Assembly: GCA_012861695.1 (NCBI GenBank)
Contig: JAAOOA010000056.1
Coordinates: 8,841,207 to 8,905,206 of the forward strand
DNA length: 64,000 bases
Origin: Trematomus loennbergii
Lineage: Eukaryota > Chordata > Actinopteri > Perciformes > Nototheniidae
Direction of reading: 5' to 3'
Shown: positions 1-12,983 of the stretch, one piece after another
Position numbering within the stretch: the first letter of the stretch is position 1
How the letters are laid out: the number at the start of each line of letters is the position of its first letter
Notes under the pieces: model-generated
What the model saw: the letters and a program-made list of their open reading frames with translations, nothing else
What the model was told of the DNA's origin: nothing
The model's database searches: none
Program-made: the position numbers and the translations under genes

Positions 1-3000
1 TCGGTACAAGCCAAACAGATTAACATGGAGGCCCCTTTGGAGGATGCATTTCACCCCAATGTTTAACTATCACTGCTGAGTCTTGCACTGAGTGCACGTA
101 ACATATGTTCCAACCCATCCACCCCCACCCCCACCCCGAGACTCCTGGCACACCAAAACTCAGCTCCGCAATTAAGCTTTAAGCCTCACTTCAGAGTTCT
201 GCATAGTGGCTCTGAAACTGATCACTGCGGATCAGCATTATTAAATTAAATAGATTTGAATGTGATAGTATGTTTATGACATATACACATGCACAGAGCA
301 AACACACTTACATCAGCATCAAACACTCCGGAGCATATTTCAGCTTTTATCTCAGGGTTAGTCTTAAAGAGATTACGGTGGGCCGATGTTAAAAAACTAA
401 AGTGATTACATGATATTTGAGTATGTATCTAACGTAAACGGGGAACTGCATATTCACATTTAGACAGACACACACACACACATATTTTCATACAGAGGCC
501 AGTCCGCAAACACACACTTACGAGTAGCGGTTAAAAGATGGTCCATTTACAAAGCAAATCAACAAGGCTAATTATAAAATCACTGTAATGCATCGCAAAT
601 CTGTATAGCTCCACGGACAACCGTTTTAAGTTGCACTATTGAGAAAAGGGTTTTTATTTTTAAGTTAAATCAGGATAAAGCAAATCAATTAGGCTCCGTG
701 TAAAATCCCTCAACTAGTGTAGCAGAGCTGTGAAACAGATTGTAAAACTATTCTCTCCCTCTCCACAAAAGGTTATCGCATTGTATCTTATTGCCTTTAC
801 CTGCTCCTATTCACTGTGAACATGCACTGATTTGAATAAGCACCGCTCCAGAGGCTCTCTTATCAGATCCCAGACGGGTGTGCCAACGCAGCAGTATCAG
901 GTACACACCATCTCTCTCTGCCGCCCAAAAGAAAACAGAAAACAGAAAGAAGAAGTAGAGAAGAAGAGAGTGTTGATGCATCTGGGATCTGTTTGCCTGA
1001 TAACATGATCTAGCTTTAATCACATACAGGCTGTGAAACTCAAAAGTGACCAAAAGAGGAAAGCAGTTAATCCTTCTCTGGAAATGATTCATTTCTTCTT
1101 CTTTTTTTTACTGTAACTTACTTTCTCCTCCAAAATATATTTCGTACAACTGCTGACCCGGAGACTCATCAATTGATTTCACGTAGAAAATGCAGGATAT
1201 AATGCACTGAATTTTTAAGTGGGATATTATTTTAAAAAATCATTAAGTGGTGTGATAAAAACAAATTGTAGATCCTAATGTGCAACAATTACCCACCGAA
1301 GGCAAGATATTTGAAAGATTTCATTTTATTAATAGCCTGCATTGGGACTTTCTTTCTGTCTCACTATACACAGCCACAGGAATACAACTCCCTAAAGATG
1401 CGCAGGTTTTCCAGATCATGTCGTTGTTTGCTTTTGCTCTGAGAGGGGGGAAAACACCGGCTCGTGAAGGCATCAGTCAGCGAGGTTAGCCAGCACGGTA
1501 GCAACATGACCTCAGAAAATGTATCCTCCTCGGATAGGTTAAACACACACAAACACACTCGCGCACAAACAAATACGCACCGGTCCTCTTAACAGGCTAA
1601 CCTGCTCTCTTCATTAGGGTGCTGTGGGGACTTATCACTGTGTAGTCTTTGTCCTTGCTGTAATTGCCCTCTCGGCATGTCAGCCCCACCCACCCACCCA
1701 CCACCGTCACATCAGCCCCACACCCAGCCAGCCAGGCATCAGCCCCCTCGTGACAGGCCTGGTTAGACGGCGTTGCGGGGAGCCTCTCCTGAGACCTGCT
1801 GATCGGCCCCTGAGGTCCCCCGGTATAGAGAGGCTTGTCCTAGTTAAAGCAGCACCGGCAGGGACACCACCCTCTGAACGCCACGCCACAAGCCCAGCCT
1901 CCAACTCCGCTTATTTACAACACCCACTGTGGTAGGGTACCTTCTCACCAAAGATACAGGGGGAATCATTCTGTTAACAATTTACCTACTTCTGAAAGTA
2001 GAACTTCTGCTAGCATTGGACATTAAAGTACATTCCAATGAGCCGTCTCCCTTTGTCGGCACATTTAATTAATTGTTCTATTTGCAGAGATCGGAAATAA
2101 ACCAGGAAGAAGTTTCACTTTGTTATTTGTCTCCCACCAGTTCTGACATCGCCACTAAGCTATACATTTATACCCAAGCATGTTCTACTTGTATTTTATT
2201 TTAAAAAGTGACAAAATCAATTGAGATGAATGCTTAACGAATCGCAAATTTGAACAAACCTTTTAAGTGAACGAGCAGAATCTTAATTGCGTTTCATTGA
2301 GGCGAGGGATCCACATGTACCACACACCAGGCAAAGAGGTCTGGGAGTGTGGGTTTGTAGCAAGTTGAATGGCGCCATCTAATGTTCAATAGAAAGACCG
2401 CAATTCGAGAACAACAGTGAGTTTCTTTGAGATACAAACTGGACTCACATAAACAAATGACTGTTTTGGCTCTTCTTGAAGCTTATGTGGACTTTAAAAG
2501 TCTAAGTAATCAGATTTAGCTGGGGGGCCTGGGAGGCAGCGGGCAGGCTTTGAAGTGACCATAAAAGTGCGCAGAGTGAACCCCCTAATTTGACATTTAA
2601 ACATAATAGACACAGAGCTATCAGTATTGCAGCATAATCCTGACCTCTGTTTGTTTTGCTGAATAAACAGAATAAATGAATAAATGCTTCCTCTTCACGC
2701 GGCACCCTCCTCCCCATCACGTTCTTTTATTTTTCCCCTGCGGGGTAATCCATGTGTCAGCGTTTTCACGGGCGGATGCAGGGGTTCAGACCTACGCCTT
2801 AGTCTGGGGGGCCTCAGGGGCGTGGGGGTTAATGTGGCGAAGTGTTGGGGAGAGCAAAGACGGTGTGGCTGACAATGGGGTCTTATTCGTCTTTTGCCAC
2901 ATGTCCAGTCCTCTTTCCTGCAGGCCTGACACTTGTGGATCCCGGACTGGAAACCAAGTGACTCCTTCTACCATTTGCCCTTTCCTAACACTTTAACAAT

Positions 3001-3779
3001 ACCCCAACGTGCCCCTGTCAGGAGCTTTGGCACAATTTGGTGACAACTGTTCCTAAGAAGACATTTCAGGGACACCCACAAAGCATGATTCTAACCTCTT
3101 CCACCACGAAGCCTGACATCAGCTACCGAGGCCACGGAAGATGCAGGCAAACAAACAGTAAGACATAAAAGAGATGTGATACGCCGTATAACGTTTTAAT
3201 AACTTTGTCGCACCGCATCAGAAATGCAAACACATTAAAGTGGACACAGCGCCCTGCTCATTAAACACACAGCAGTGTAAACATTATCTACCCTCCCCCC
3301 CTTCCGCACTTGCATAAACATACACAAAGACCTCGTTGGTTTTTTCTGCATCCCCGCATCCATCCAAACGGATGCCACCAACACGCCTCGGGAGTTTTTC
3401 TACGAGGGTGTTTTATGCGTCCCGCGGGGCTCGGAGACAGTGAGATGAGGCTATGGCACACAGAGGAACCCAGTCAAGGACACAGGCAGCATCACTCACT
3501 CCGCCATTATTTGCTCATATTTAAAGCTGGGGCTACCTGAGGGACTGTAGCTACACATGCAGAGGAGGATGGGTGATTTCTGAGTCCGACGGGTGTGCTG
3601 AGCGTCTGAGAGCTAAAGTAGACACAACACAGGCGAGGAGAGAGAGGGAGGGAGTGACGGAGGGTTTTATATGTCAGCCCGGTGATACCAGCGATTTTAT
3701 GGCCGAATATTTTTCCTCTTGTCAGAGCTGGATAAGGAATCACCATAAGGTTGGGGAGCATGAATATTGCCCTTGAGGG

Positions 3780-4030
3780 CCCGCTGTGGCTGCTCGTGTT
3801 TATGGTTGACTAGCAATCAGCCACCGATTCCGGACCTGCAACCCCTCATCCATCCACGTCGGCAATTAATCAATTAAACGGGCAGTCGGGAGGAGTGGGA
3901 TAGGCTAGGTGTGTTAATACAATGGCCTGTTAAGGTTGATGTAATTTCATCACTAATGTCAGCCATTCATCACGCCTTATTATCTGTTTCGCATAGACAA
4001 TGGTCAATATCACTTCATAGATCTGAGAAT
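3780..4030. promoter_or_regulatory. Candidate conserved non-coding element
   Basis: This is a high-complexity, GC-balanced block inside the large intron with repeated homeodomain-type cores (AATTAATCAATTAA near 3864, CTAATG, ATTAT) and no coding potential or transposon ends. Such blocks in fish zinc-finger introns are often deeply conserved enhancers. Conservation cannot be measured here, so the call rests on composition only. Confidence 0.25.
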
Positions 4031-4772
4031 CATCTGGATCTTGTGGTATTAAGCCTGAAGGATGCCACAAAATGATGGACTACAGAGAGTGAGACAAGAA
4101 ACTTAACAAGCCTATAGAAGCAAGTGGCAGACATTATGTGGAAGATTATTAGAAAACAGCAGTTTAGACATTTTACGAAGTAGAATTTCGAAAGAAAATG
4201 GATCGTTTAATACCGAAACAAACAACAAACTCCATCTGAGAGTTTATCTTTGGATTCAAGATTCAAGTTTCAAAGGCTTTGTTTTCATACGCACAATAGC
4301 TACAGGGTAGTTGTTGGCAATGGAAATGCTGAGCCCCGGGCTCCTCCAACTGTGCAACATACAATAAACTTAAGAAATAAAAAGAAAATAGTGCAAGAAA
4401 ATAGTGACAGTGACATACTGTTTTCTCATAATGATCTCCGTTGGTTGATACAATAATAAAATTAGCCCCCGGAGCAAATATTTGGGAACCAACACTAAGT
4501 TAGAGATACATTACCCTGCATACAATGTAGTATGTACTTTTATCATTTTAGAAAAGTCTGGTTTGTATGAGTTCCAGTGTGTAAATAGATGGCAGTGTGT
4601 AGGAGGAGGCCCTGTCCGCTTGTGTGCCTGGTATCAGCATGTGTAGACCAGACCACATGTGATACACAAAGTGAGAGTGGTATTTGGCGTTCCGATGGAT
4701 ATGGAGGCTTGCATCACTAACAATGTTTTTTTTGGACTCAAGTCACTGACAGCAGACAGTTTTTGCCAGCTT

Positions 4773-4808
4773 TTCTGGCCTTGAAATGTCACCATTTCAA
4801 GGCCAGAA
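4773..4808. repeat. Perfect hairpin, 16-bp stem and 4-base loop
   Basis: The arms TTCTGGCCTTGAAATG and CATTTCAAGGCCAGAA are exact reverse complements around TCAC. No flanking transposon ends were recognised. It could be a tiny foldback remnant or an extruding cruciform. Confidence 0.85.
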
Positions 4809-5439
4809 TATTCAGAAACATACAAAAGATGAGTGTTTCTCTGCCATTTTTATACCAGATATAGAGGAAAAAAGGCCAATGGACGCAGCACTGGGAGATA
4901 TTATAAACTCACAGTTTCAATTTCTAGCTCCTATATCGATCAATCAATAAACAATCTACTTGTACCTTCTTTTTTACCTCAGATCATGTTCCACAACCAG
5001 CTGATATTCTCTATGCTGGTGTTGTGGGCTTGTAAAGCTCTTCGAGGATCCATATGTAATACTGGGCTATACAAATTAACTTGATATGACCTCACTACTG
5101 ATCGTAAACATAATCCATGCATAATTGTTTGGAATCTGATTCAAATTGTTTCATTAGACTTAAGAGCTTACCTCCAACAAGCAGCATAGCGTTGATTCAT
5201 GTGAACATTAATATGATATGTAATCAAACAAACAACATCGAATCAATTTGACACCGCAAGTTGGCCGTCATCCAACTTTTAACAGAGGGGCCTATATCGG
5301 CCCCGTATATGGGACTAATGCTACTAACAGTTTAAGGCAGACACAAAGAGCCTCCCTTCTTCCCAAGCCAACATCTCCCCAGCATTCCCAGCAGGTACAT
5401 CAGCTCAATTATGATGATGGCAATGACTGATTGCATTTT

Positions 5440-5960
5440 AGCTCTCCCACGTTCCCCCAATATGTCTGGCCATCACACAGAGAGAGGGCGAGAGTGAGAC
5501 AGAGACCGAGATAACGGCGTCATCTCCGGTGAGCTACAAGCCTCCCAGATGCCAGTCTCCGGGACGGTATCAAACATCTCGGTGGCAGACTCGCCGTGAA
5601 AATAATCTATACCTACAGGAAGTCAATTAAAAAGTGCCAGGGGAGATTAAGAGCAGCGTGACAGCTTTTCGTCAGGCCACGGGTTTGTCAGGGAGCGTGT
5701 TGCGTGTCTGCTGTGAAGGTAAAGTGTGTGTATTGGTAGTAAAGACATGTTGGGTAAGGGACGAGACTGTTGCCGAACACCCTTAAAAGCCCCCTCATGA
5801 ATATTAAAAAGGCCCTTGGCAGCCGGCGGCTCCGCCACAAGTTTGCAAACCGGCGTAATGTGTGTGTTTGCGCTGAGGAAGTGCTCAGTCCGGATATCAA
5901 TTAAATCAAGCGCTGTCAGTGTGATGGCCCTCTCAATGGAGGGACAGCCCATTCCCCTCT
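5440..5960. promoter_or_regulatory. Candidate conserved non-coding element
   Basis: A roughly 500-bp stretch that is distinctly GC-balanced and free of simple repeats. It has AATTAAAAAG, CAATTAAATCAAG and CATGAATATTAAA motifs embedded in otherwise unique sequence. It contrasts with the AT-rich intron around it. No open frame has protein-like composition. The enhancer call is inferred from texture only. Confidence 0.3.
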
Positions 5961-6169
5961 ACACATCAGCTCAGCTTTGTGTCAACCATCCATCTCTCAT
6001 CCTCCCCTTCCTCCTCCCTGCCGGTTGCCATCTTTATCAGCCCACTCTTCCTCCTTCTCCCTCTCTCTGTCTCTCAAGCAGCCGGTAACTGAATGCACAA
6101 ATTACTCTCCCCTCCACCTTTAACTCCTACTAAATCTTTCCCCTTTTCCACTTTGCTGAGCCAGTATAT

Positions 6170-6510
6170 TTTATTCCTCCATCAAATATGCATCCCATTA
6201 ATTAAGTTAAATTACTCCTGACTGCCAAATATCCCCTGCCCACGATGGGTGTCAACACGGAAATGCATGACTGTGAACCTGCAATGACACGGCCCCAACA
6301 CTTAAACATGAGTTACGGCCTTCTCCAGCTCCATCCACGGGCAGATTACCAGACACTTTGGGCGGCTGGAATTAAGCGCCGTTTGCTCCTTCCCCTCCAC
6401 CGCGCTTTTTAATAAGTGCACAATGGATGACACTCGCACTTCTGACAATGGGAGGACTGATATTTTAATTACACCCCTTTTTTCATCTGCCGTCGTCTTC
6501 ATCTTTTAAT
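6170..6510. promoter_or_regulatory. Candidate conserved non-coding element
   Basis: This block contains CATCCCATTAATTAAGTTAAATTA, GGAATTAAGCGCCG, TTTAATTACACC and a terminal TTAATTGCTGCTGTTAATCACTCATTAA cluster. Several TAAT cores are closely spaced within unique sequence, as in homeobox-responsive enhancers. No cross-species evidence is available here. Confidence 0.3.
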
Positions 6511-8589
6511 TGCTGCTGTTAATCACTCATTAACTTCCCCCTCCATGTTTTTTTCTCTCCTACAATATACCTTTGACATGATTAACTCTATAGAATGGAT
6601 TGTTCAGCACCATTTTTTTAAATAATTCAACTACTTTAAAGAATAAAGTTTGTACTTCGTTTGTGGTTAGAGGGGGAGTATAAAAACTTGACTCGTGTGT
6701 CTCTACAGCATGGAGCTGATTCTCCTTTGTTAGCTGATATTCATATTGAGAAGGTAAATGCAACGTGTATAAATGCTATCAAGAGAGGGTAAGGCACACA
6801 AAAAAAGACTACTACTTTTCTAATTACTTCATTTTTGTCCTGCTAGTCGTGCAAGTGATGAGATTTAACAATAACAAAAAGTGATAAAAAAGCTGAAGAA
6901 AAGGCTGAGGCCACAAGAAGTTTAATGTTTTTAGAAAGGTAACTACTGAGATCATACATAGTGCAAACAATAGTCTTTTAAGTAGTGGTCCTCAAGAGTA
7001 GTATAACTAAGAATCATAAGCCTTTGTGCTGTGTTGGCTCCCAAGCTTAACTACTGATCCTCCCGTTTAGTGTGGACCCCAATGTTTGTTTTTGTTTGTC
7101 TTTGATTAAAGTGAAAAGCTTTGATTATGAAGCCCCAAGGCCCCTGTTCTGGGCCCAATAAAGAATATGAGATTATTATTAAAACCTAATAGGACTGATC
7201 TGCTGACAGAGATTTCTCTCTTTGTCTTTGGCGCTCAGAGATGCTGCGTGGGGTCCCTTTCAAACTCTTCAAAAGCATCCAATATGAGACTTACCGAGAA
7301 AACAGACTTCATCTCCCTCAAGTACTTGCGCTGTGTAATTTGAAACACAAATCTAATAGCATTCATCGCCTTTCTGCTGAATATTGGCTTGTAATCCATA
7401 CCAAACTAATGAAGCCATATGTTTGTTGTCCTCTCTTCAACTGAGAGATATCTGCGAGGACAAGACACTAAAGTTTGACAATCCAGTCAGCTCCAAAACA
7501 AGTATAAAATGTATAAAACTGTAGTCTGGCAGATTTATATTGATACATCGATGCTGTCCGGAGTTGATTTCTCTCTCTCCTCTCTTTTCCCCCTCTCTTG
7601 CTTTTTTTCTTCCAGTGTGTGCATGTGTGCCCGTGCATGAGTGTGTTTCTATTGCAAAAAACATTAATTTTACAAACATCAGCCCAAGGCTACTAAACAC
7701 ATCCAATCCATTATGCTGCGCTTTATCGTGTTATGGGGGGTAACGGGCTGTAAAGCTGTCGCGGTCATAAAGAGCGATCGCAGAGTGCCGAGTCAAACCA
7801 GAACGCCGAGCTCTCCAAGCCGTACGCAGCCCTCGTTATCATCAGAACAGCTCCGTCACATACTTAACCTTTCCAGACCGGCCTTTCTGCATTATTTTCC
7901 AAATGACCTTTAGCGTTACTTATTTCATTTCCGATAATGGCCCACTAAATTTTGTTAAATGCATCAGTGCGAAATGTGTTTATTTTGGTGAAGGGGACTT
8001 CACTGACTGACAAGGACCGTGTTCCGGACACAAAAAGTGTGTCTTAAAGTGTCTCTTAAAAAGGTAAACAGGAATATGTCTTCCTGATGGGACTGAACAC
8101 AGGATCCTGTGTCTGAAGAGTACACATGAATTAGATGGAGCACAAACACTAAAAAGGCCCATGCATAATAATGTAGATATGGAATACATACAATAGATAG
8201 GTAAGTATGTGGTTTGCAAGGTTACATTGCCAATGGCCGGACGGAAACATTATGAGGGTAAGGGTTAAGATTCTAGTAGTTTTACTTGAGGAGGCTATAC
8301 CAGATGTTCTCACTTAATATGCCTGTAACTTCATATATACAGACATTCTGCAGGTTGATAAGTATTAGTCAAATATGCAAACACACAAGTCTTTCTGAAT
8401 CGTGAGGAAAACATTCAGTGTTTACATCTGTTGCGTGTTAATGAATTTATAATTCCAGCTTCCAGTTCCTGACAAGACATGGTGCTTGCACTTTGTCACA
8501 CACAGCTAAATCATTTAGGAAATGATGAGCTTTTAAAAGGTCTAAGTCTAACATTAATATGAAGCTACCCTAGAGCTGTTGTATCGTAG

Positions 8590-8920
8590 ACACAATCCCT
8601 CAGCCTGTAAGGAGCAGTGTGCTTCACGCCCTTTGCTGTATGGGCGGAGGGGGTGGTGTGGAGGGATCTTAGTGAAATCGCTAATGTACGTGATGATTAA
8701 GTGTAACTCAAATACCGAGTGTGTTGTTCATAGGCCTGACAGGCAGTAATTTGGTGTATTATATTCTGCGGTTTTAATTGCACGCCACCAACGTGTCCCT
8801 CTGACACGTTATGAAGCGATGATGTACAATTATTTCGGGGCGGCGGGAGATCAGTGGAGTGACATTATAATCATCCTCATAGGGATCCTTCTCTTCATCT
8901 GCAACAACCATTAATGTTTA
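8590..8920. promoter_or_regulatory. Candidate conserved non-coding element
   Basis: A GC-balanced unique block that includes GATGATTAAGTG, TTTTAATTGCACG, the imperfect palindrome ACGTGTCCCTCTGACACGT (8791-8809) and a Sox-like ACAATTATTT. It lies deep in the last visible intron with no transposon boundary. The regulatory role is inferred from texture. Confidence 0.25.
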
Positions 8921-10176
8921 AATGGGAGGAAGGGAGGGGAAAAAAAAAACATAAAAATAGTTCTCAGGGAGTTCTAACCAGAATCTGCTTGAGGATTATA
9001 GAGAATCACGTCAGGGAGAAGGAGAGGGGTGTGGATAGACAATAGAGGGGCTGAGTTAAGTGAAGGCTTTCTCTGGATAAGCAGCGAGCTAAGATGCTCC
9101 TCCACTGTCACTGCCAGGCCTCACACTACTCATACAGGCCCGGGCATTAAGGCACATTACAGCGGATGAGCCACGCAGGGCGGAACTGATGGGCTATTCC
9201 AGGAACAGACCAGACAATCTCACAAGACAGGGGGGACATAAAAACCCTGACATGAACCAGCCCCATCCTGTTAACAGTCAAATCACACACACAACATGAA
9301 ATCATGACTATATATACTCCCTCCAACACTAAGTCAAGAAAACTGAGACCGAGAGGGAGGGAGGGATGGGGGGGAAGAACACAATGCAGCCTCCTCCACG
9401 GAGACGACAAACTTTAGCAAACTTTTTTTTTCATTGTTGTGAGAAAACAAAAGGTTTGTTAAGTTTTTCTCAGATTCCTGAAGTGACACTGGGAAACGGG
9501 CAGCAGTTTATGACCCGTAATCATAAAAGGGCATTCCACAAGAGGACAATCCATGTCCGTGGTAGTGTTAATACTTCTAAGGCCCGGGCTGAGATATTAA
9601 ACCAATGCCTCAAAGCATTTAGACTGCTTATGCATAATTTAACACCTACAACAGCACTGGACGTCCATTGCATCTTTGGGGAGGACGAGAGAGCGGTGGG
9701 GTGGAAATGCTGAATCCAGGGCCTTTCTGTTAGATGATGGAGGAGAGGCGGAGGAGGCTCATTAAGTGGCCGAGCCCCACTGTGGACAAAACACGGCGTG
9801 AGGAAATGCAAGGCTCTGCCGTCTCACATGCTGGAGAACTTCTTTTAACCAATTAAATATGAGAAATCTTATCTGGTGAGCTAACGGCCAATTTTTGTTT
9901 TTCTGCTGTTTTTGCACCTTAAGAGTTCTTTATAGGCAAATTAAGAGGCCCGGATAAAGACACATACGGGCAAACGGATGGGGAGAAGCGCAGACACGGA
10001 TGTGTAGAGGCCGAGACAGAAAGCCTATAAAGTGTTAGCGATGATGAGCGAGCCACTGACCGGCTCGCTCAGGTGTGATTGGCAGCGTGGTCAAAGGGTT
10101 CCAATCTGTCCTGGCCTCGCATTTGCATTTCTTAATTAAATGCCACAACAATATGATCTTTAACTATCAACAAGTT

Positions 10177-10189
10177 CCCCCCCCCCCCC
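10177..10189. repeat. Poly-C run (13 C)
   Basis: An uninterrupted run of 13 cytosines within intron 4. Confidence 0.9.
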
Positions 10190-10956
10190 AAGCTCCTGAT
10201 AGGAGATCGTCGGCAGTGCACAGAGGCTAAAGTGAGGTGGACAGCCAGGTGCAGCACATCCGCTCGATCACGGTGTCAGAGCCGAGATAATCTTCCAGCG
10301 TGAGACTTTAACAAGGAAAACAATCGATGGCAGCGGAGGGAGATTATTTTATATACGGAAAGAAAGACAAAACACAAACGATGTGCTCCAAACAAAATGG
10401 CAATAAACTAAATAAGCAAAACTCTAAGCCCTATGGAGGCCCAGGTGAAAAAATGATGAAACTCGAGTTATATTGTAAAAAAAGCAGCATAAAAGGGTTG
10501 TGTTAATTGAAATGAGTAATGGTGATCATAAAACAAATATTGGGAAAAACTTTGTTGAAATGTTGCTTCGTCATTAGTACCCGCAGGAGGATGGAGAACC
10601 TAATTGCGCCATAATCTCACTTTAAACATAATACCCGATATGTAGCCATCTATTAGCAACTTTGGATTCAGGTTAAGGACATCAAACGTGAGAGGTTTGG
10701 GAAGGGGAGCAGGCTGTGTATGCATGGCTCTGGCCTTAATGAGGGTGTTTCTGGGGGTTTTTCTTTGTGTTTGCTGCTCTTTAGTCAAGAGGAGGGATGG
10801 CCCGGTGATCAGTCAGTACTGAAAGCACACACAGGGACCATTTGTCACCGGTGGCTGGCACTGGCAGCGCACGGCTCCTCCATCCACATGATTTGTGAAA
10901 CCCGGGGCTGTATTTAGTGGTCCCATTTAAAGGCATATTGGGGAACTGTTCTGTAC

Positions 10957-10985
10957 GTTTGTGTGTGTGTGTGTGTGCGTATGTA
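10957..10985. repeat. (TG)n microsatellite
   Basis: A short TG run, about nine units, ending in GCGTATG. Confidence 0.85.
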
Positions 10986-11561
10986 AAGCTAGACACTTGG
11001 TCAAAGCCCTAACAAATTTGCGGCACTTGGGAGAAAAGAGGGGGTTTTCAGCTTGAGGGGCTTGTGAAACATGAGCCTTTCCTCTCATTAAAGGAGAAGC
11101 TGTGTTTAAACCAAAGCTTGTTTGCTCCTGCTGTAATATGTTTGCGAACATCAGCGGGAGCAAATAAACATGCGCGCTCCGCTCGGCTTCAGAAGAACAA
11201 GATCGGCCCGCGACTGAACTAAATGGAACGGTTTACACGGAATTACACAGAGGGAGAAACTAATAACGCCACATATGTCTTCATCTTAGCGAGAGTGTAG
11301 CCGCAGAAGCTCGATGGCACGAAGTTGGAAATCCCACAATTGACTGTATTCCCTGACTGCATGTTAAACAGCTTAACACGTCCATTTGAACATGGCAAGG
11401 CAGTGAGGAGGTCTACCGCGGGAATGAAAGGAGCTGAACACAACATATGGTCTACATGTAGGGGGTGCGAGGTAGTGGGATAGAACTGCGCTCCTGCACT
11501 GCTGGGTATTCATAGGCTCGTGGTTACCGAACATACTCTTCCAATTATGAGTATGTGAACC

Positions 11562-11593
11562 GTGCTTTACCTTCATTAAGGAAGGTAAAGCAC
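11562..11593. repeat. Perfect hairpin, 13-bp stem and 6-base loop
   Basis: GTGCTTTACCTTC and GAAGGTAAAGCAC are exact reverse complements around ATTAAG. A second small hairpin (CATACTC...GAGTATG) sits about 30 bp upstream. Confidence 0.85.
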
Positions 11594-12027
11594 AGTCTTT
11601 ACCTTTAATTCAGGAGGAAAGATACATTGTCAAGAAAGGCTTGGGAGCATTTACACTTTGTACACATTTAAGTGCAACTGAAATGTTTGGGTTGCTCTTT
11701 GGAGTGTGGCCAGCTTTTGATCTTTTCCTAAATAAATCATAGCCTATGTATTTAGAATTTCAACGTGAATATTAAATGTGCAAAAGCACCAAGATTATCT
11801 AAAGACTCACAAATGATATTATTTGGTTTAGCAGCTCTTCTAGGCAGTTCTCTAATGTGATGAAATCTCAGTATGTTGCATTAGTATCAGTTCTCTTATT
11901 GTGGTCATTCAGGGTTAAATTGGATTGAATTATGATTAGCTTGAGACGAATGCAATTTAAAGTGGGTGGTAGGATAGGAAATGAGCAGATCGCTCCCTTA
12001 GACAGTAACATGTAACCTTCCCATACC

Positions 12028-12524
12028 TTAAAGTGGACCTATCATGCTATATTTGAATAATATAGTGTAGGACCATACCTATATAAGGCATATTTATACT
12101 TTTTTTTTTCAAAATACCAAACAGATCATGCATTTTAGCCATGCCTCATTTTGCTCAATTTGACAATTTCTCGCTCTGTTTTTGCAAGGGCAGATTCAGT
12201 GAGAACAGCACCATCTACTGGCCTGGCATATGTACTACAGCGTCTCCAGCGCTTTCGAACGGCAATGGCCGTGGCTGTCTCCTCCTGATTGGTGGAGTTG
12301 GCCCAATAGCCGTAGCGCCACCGTCCTGACGTCAGGACAGTGTTCAAATCTGGATCAGTTTTTATCAGATCCGTTGCAGCCCCTTTTTTAGAGATTTGGG
12401 TATGGAGGAAAATAGAGAGGGTTGTGTTTTCTGACACTTGGTGAGTTCCCTGGAACACCGGGGACACATATTCATGTAGAAAAGACGTACAAAAGTGCAT
12501 TTTGCATGATAGGTCCCCTTTAAG
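12028..12524. mobile_element. TTAA-flanked MITE (497 bp)
   Basis: The ends are near-perfect inverted repeats: TTAAAGTGGACCTATCATGC at the left and GCATGATAGGTCCCCTTTAA at the right, both including TTAA, the duplication typical of piggyBac-like and Kolobok elements. There is no transposase, so it is non-autonomous. An internal segment around 12224-12275 (ACGCTGTAGTACATATGCC on the minus strand) recurs in the element at 56130-56910, linking parts of the two families. It lies in intron 4 of znf407. Confidence 0.85.
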
Positions 12525-12868
12525 AGAGGAACGCAGCCAACGCTGGCTGTCGCAGGTGAATGCTTCTCAATTCCAACTCTCAACACAAAACTGTGGCAGC
12601 TGTTCTGGAAACTACAATAAAATGTCAAGATAAATATGATGATTGTGCAGGCAGTGGGTCTTGTAATCATCTAAATGTTCTGAACTTACCTGATCAAGCT
12701 GAATAAATGATGTTTCTGGCCTGACACACACTTACATACTTGACTAGTTACACCAATCATTAAAAGGGATGGGACAAGTTCTACACCTCCAGTTCTGTGT
12801 TCAGATCTCATGATTAACCTAAATTAAGTTGCAACATTCAATCATTTTTATAAGACCTTGTGACTCAC

Positions 12869-12983
12869 CCACAGATGTCACATTTGTACTCTCTCATGCC
12901 GAGGTGCCTCTTCACGTGGTTCCTGGCGTCTCCCAGCTGAGCGGTTGCAAAGTTGCAGATCTTGCACATGAAGGGCTTGGATC
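12869..12983 (-). CDS. znf407: znf407 exon 4
   Basis: This 115-bp exon has acceptor TTTCGCAG and donor GG|GTGAGT. Joined to the split Gly of exon 3 it reads GSKPFMCKICNFATAQLGDA and then RNHVKRHLGMREYKCDICG, the canonical linker, one complete finger and the start of the next. It closely matches human ZNF407 (SKPFKCKICHFATAQLGDAR). It ends two bases into a codon, so another exon must follow beyond the left edge. Confidence 0.93.

Larger units (their letters stand above)
1..12868 (-). other. znf407 intron 4 (5' part; continues beyond the window)
   Basis: No zinc-finger coding sequence or other convincing exon appears here on either strand, and the next expected finger exon was not found. The stretch holds one TTAA MITE (12028-12524), perfect hairpins at 4.79 and 11.57 kb, a C13 run at 10.18 kb, a GT run at 10.96 kb and several GC-balanced blocks rich in TAAT/ATTA cores listed separately. 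The small open frames present look like chance frames. Confidence 0.75.

Noticed and set aside
1624..1935. 103-codon plus-strand frame rich in Pro and His
   Set aside because: Produced by a CCCACC-rich low-complexity patch at 1685-1745; no splice or domain evidence.
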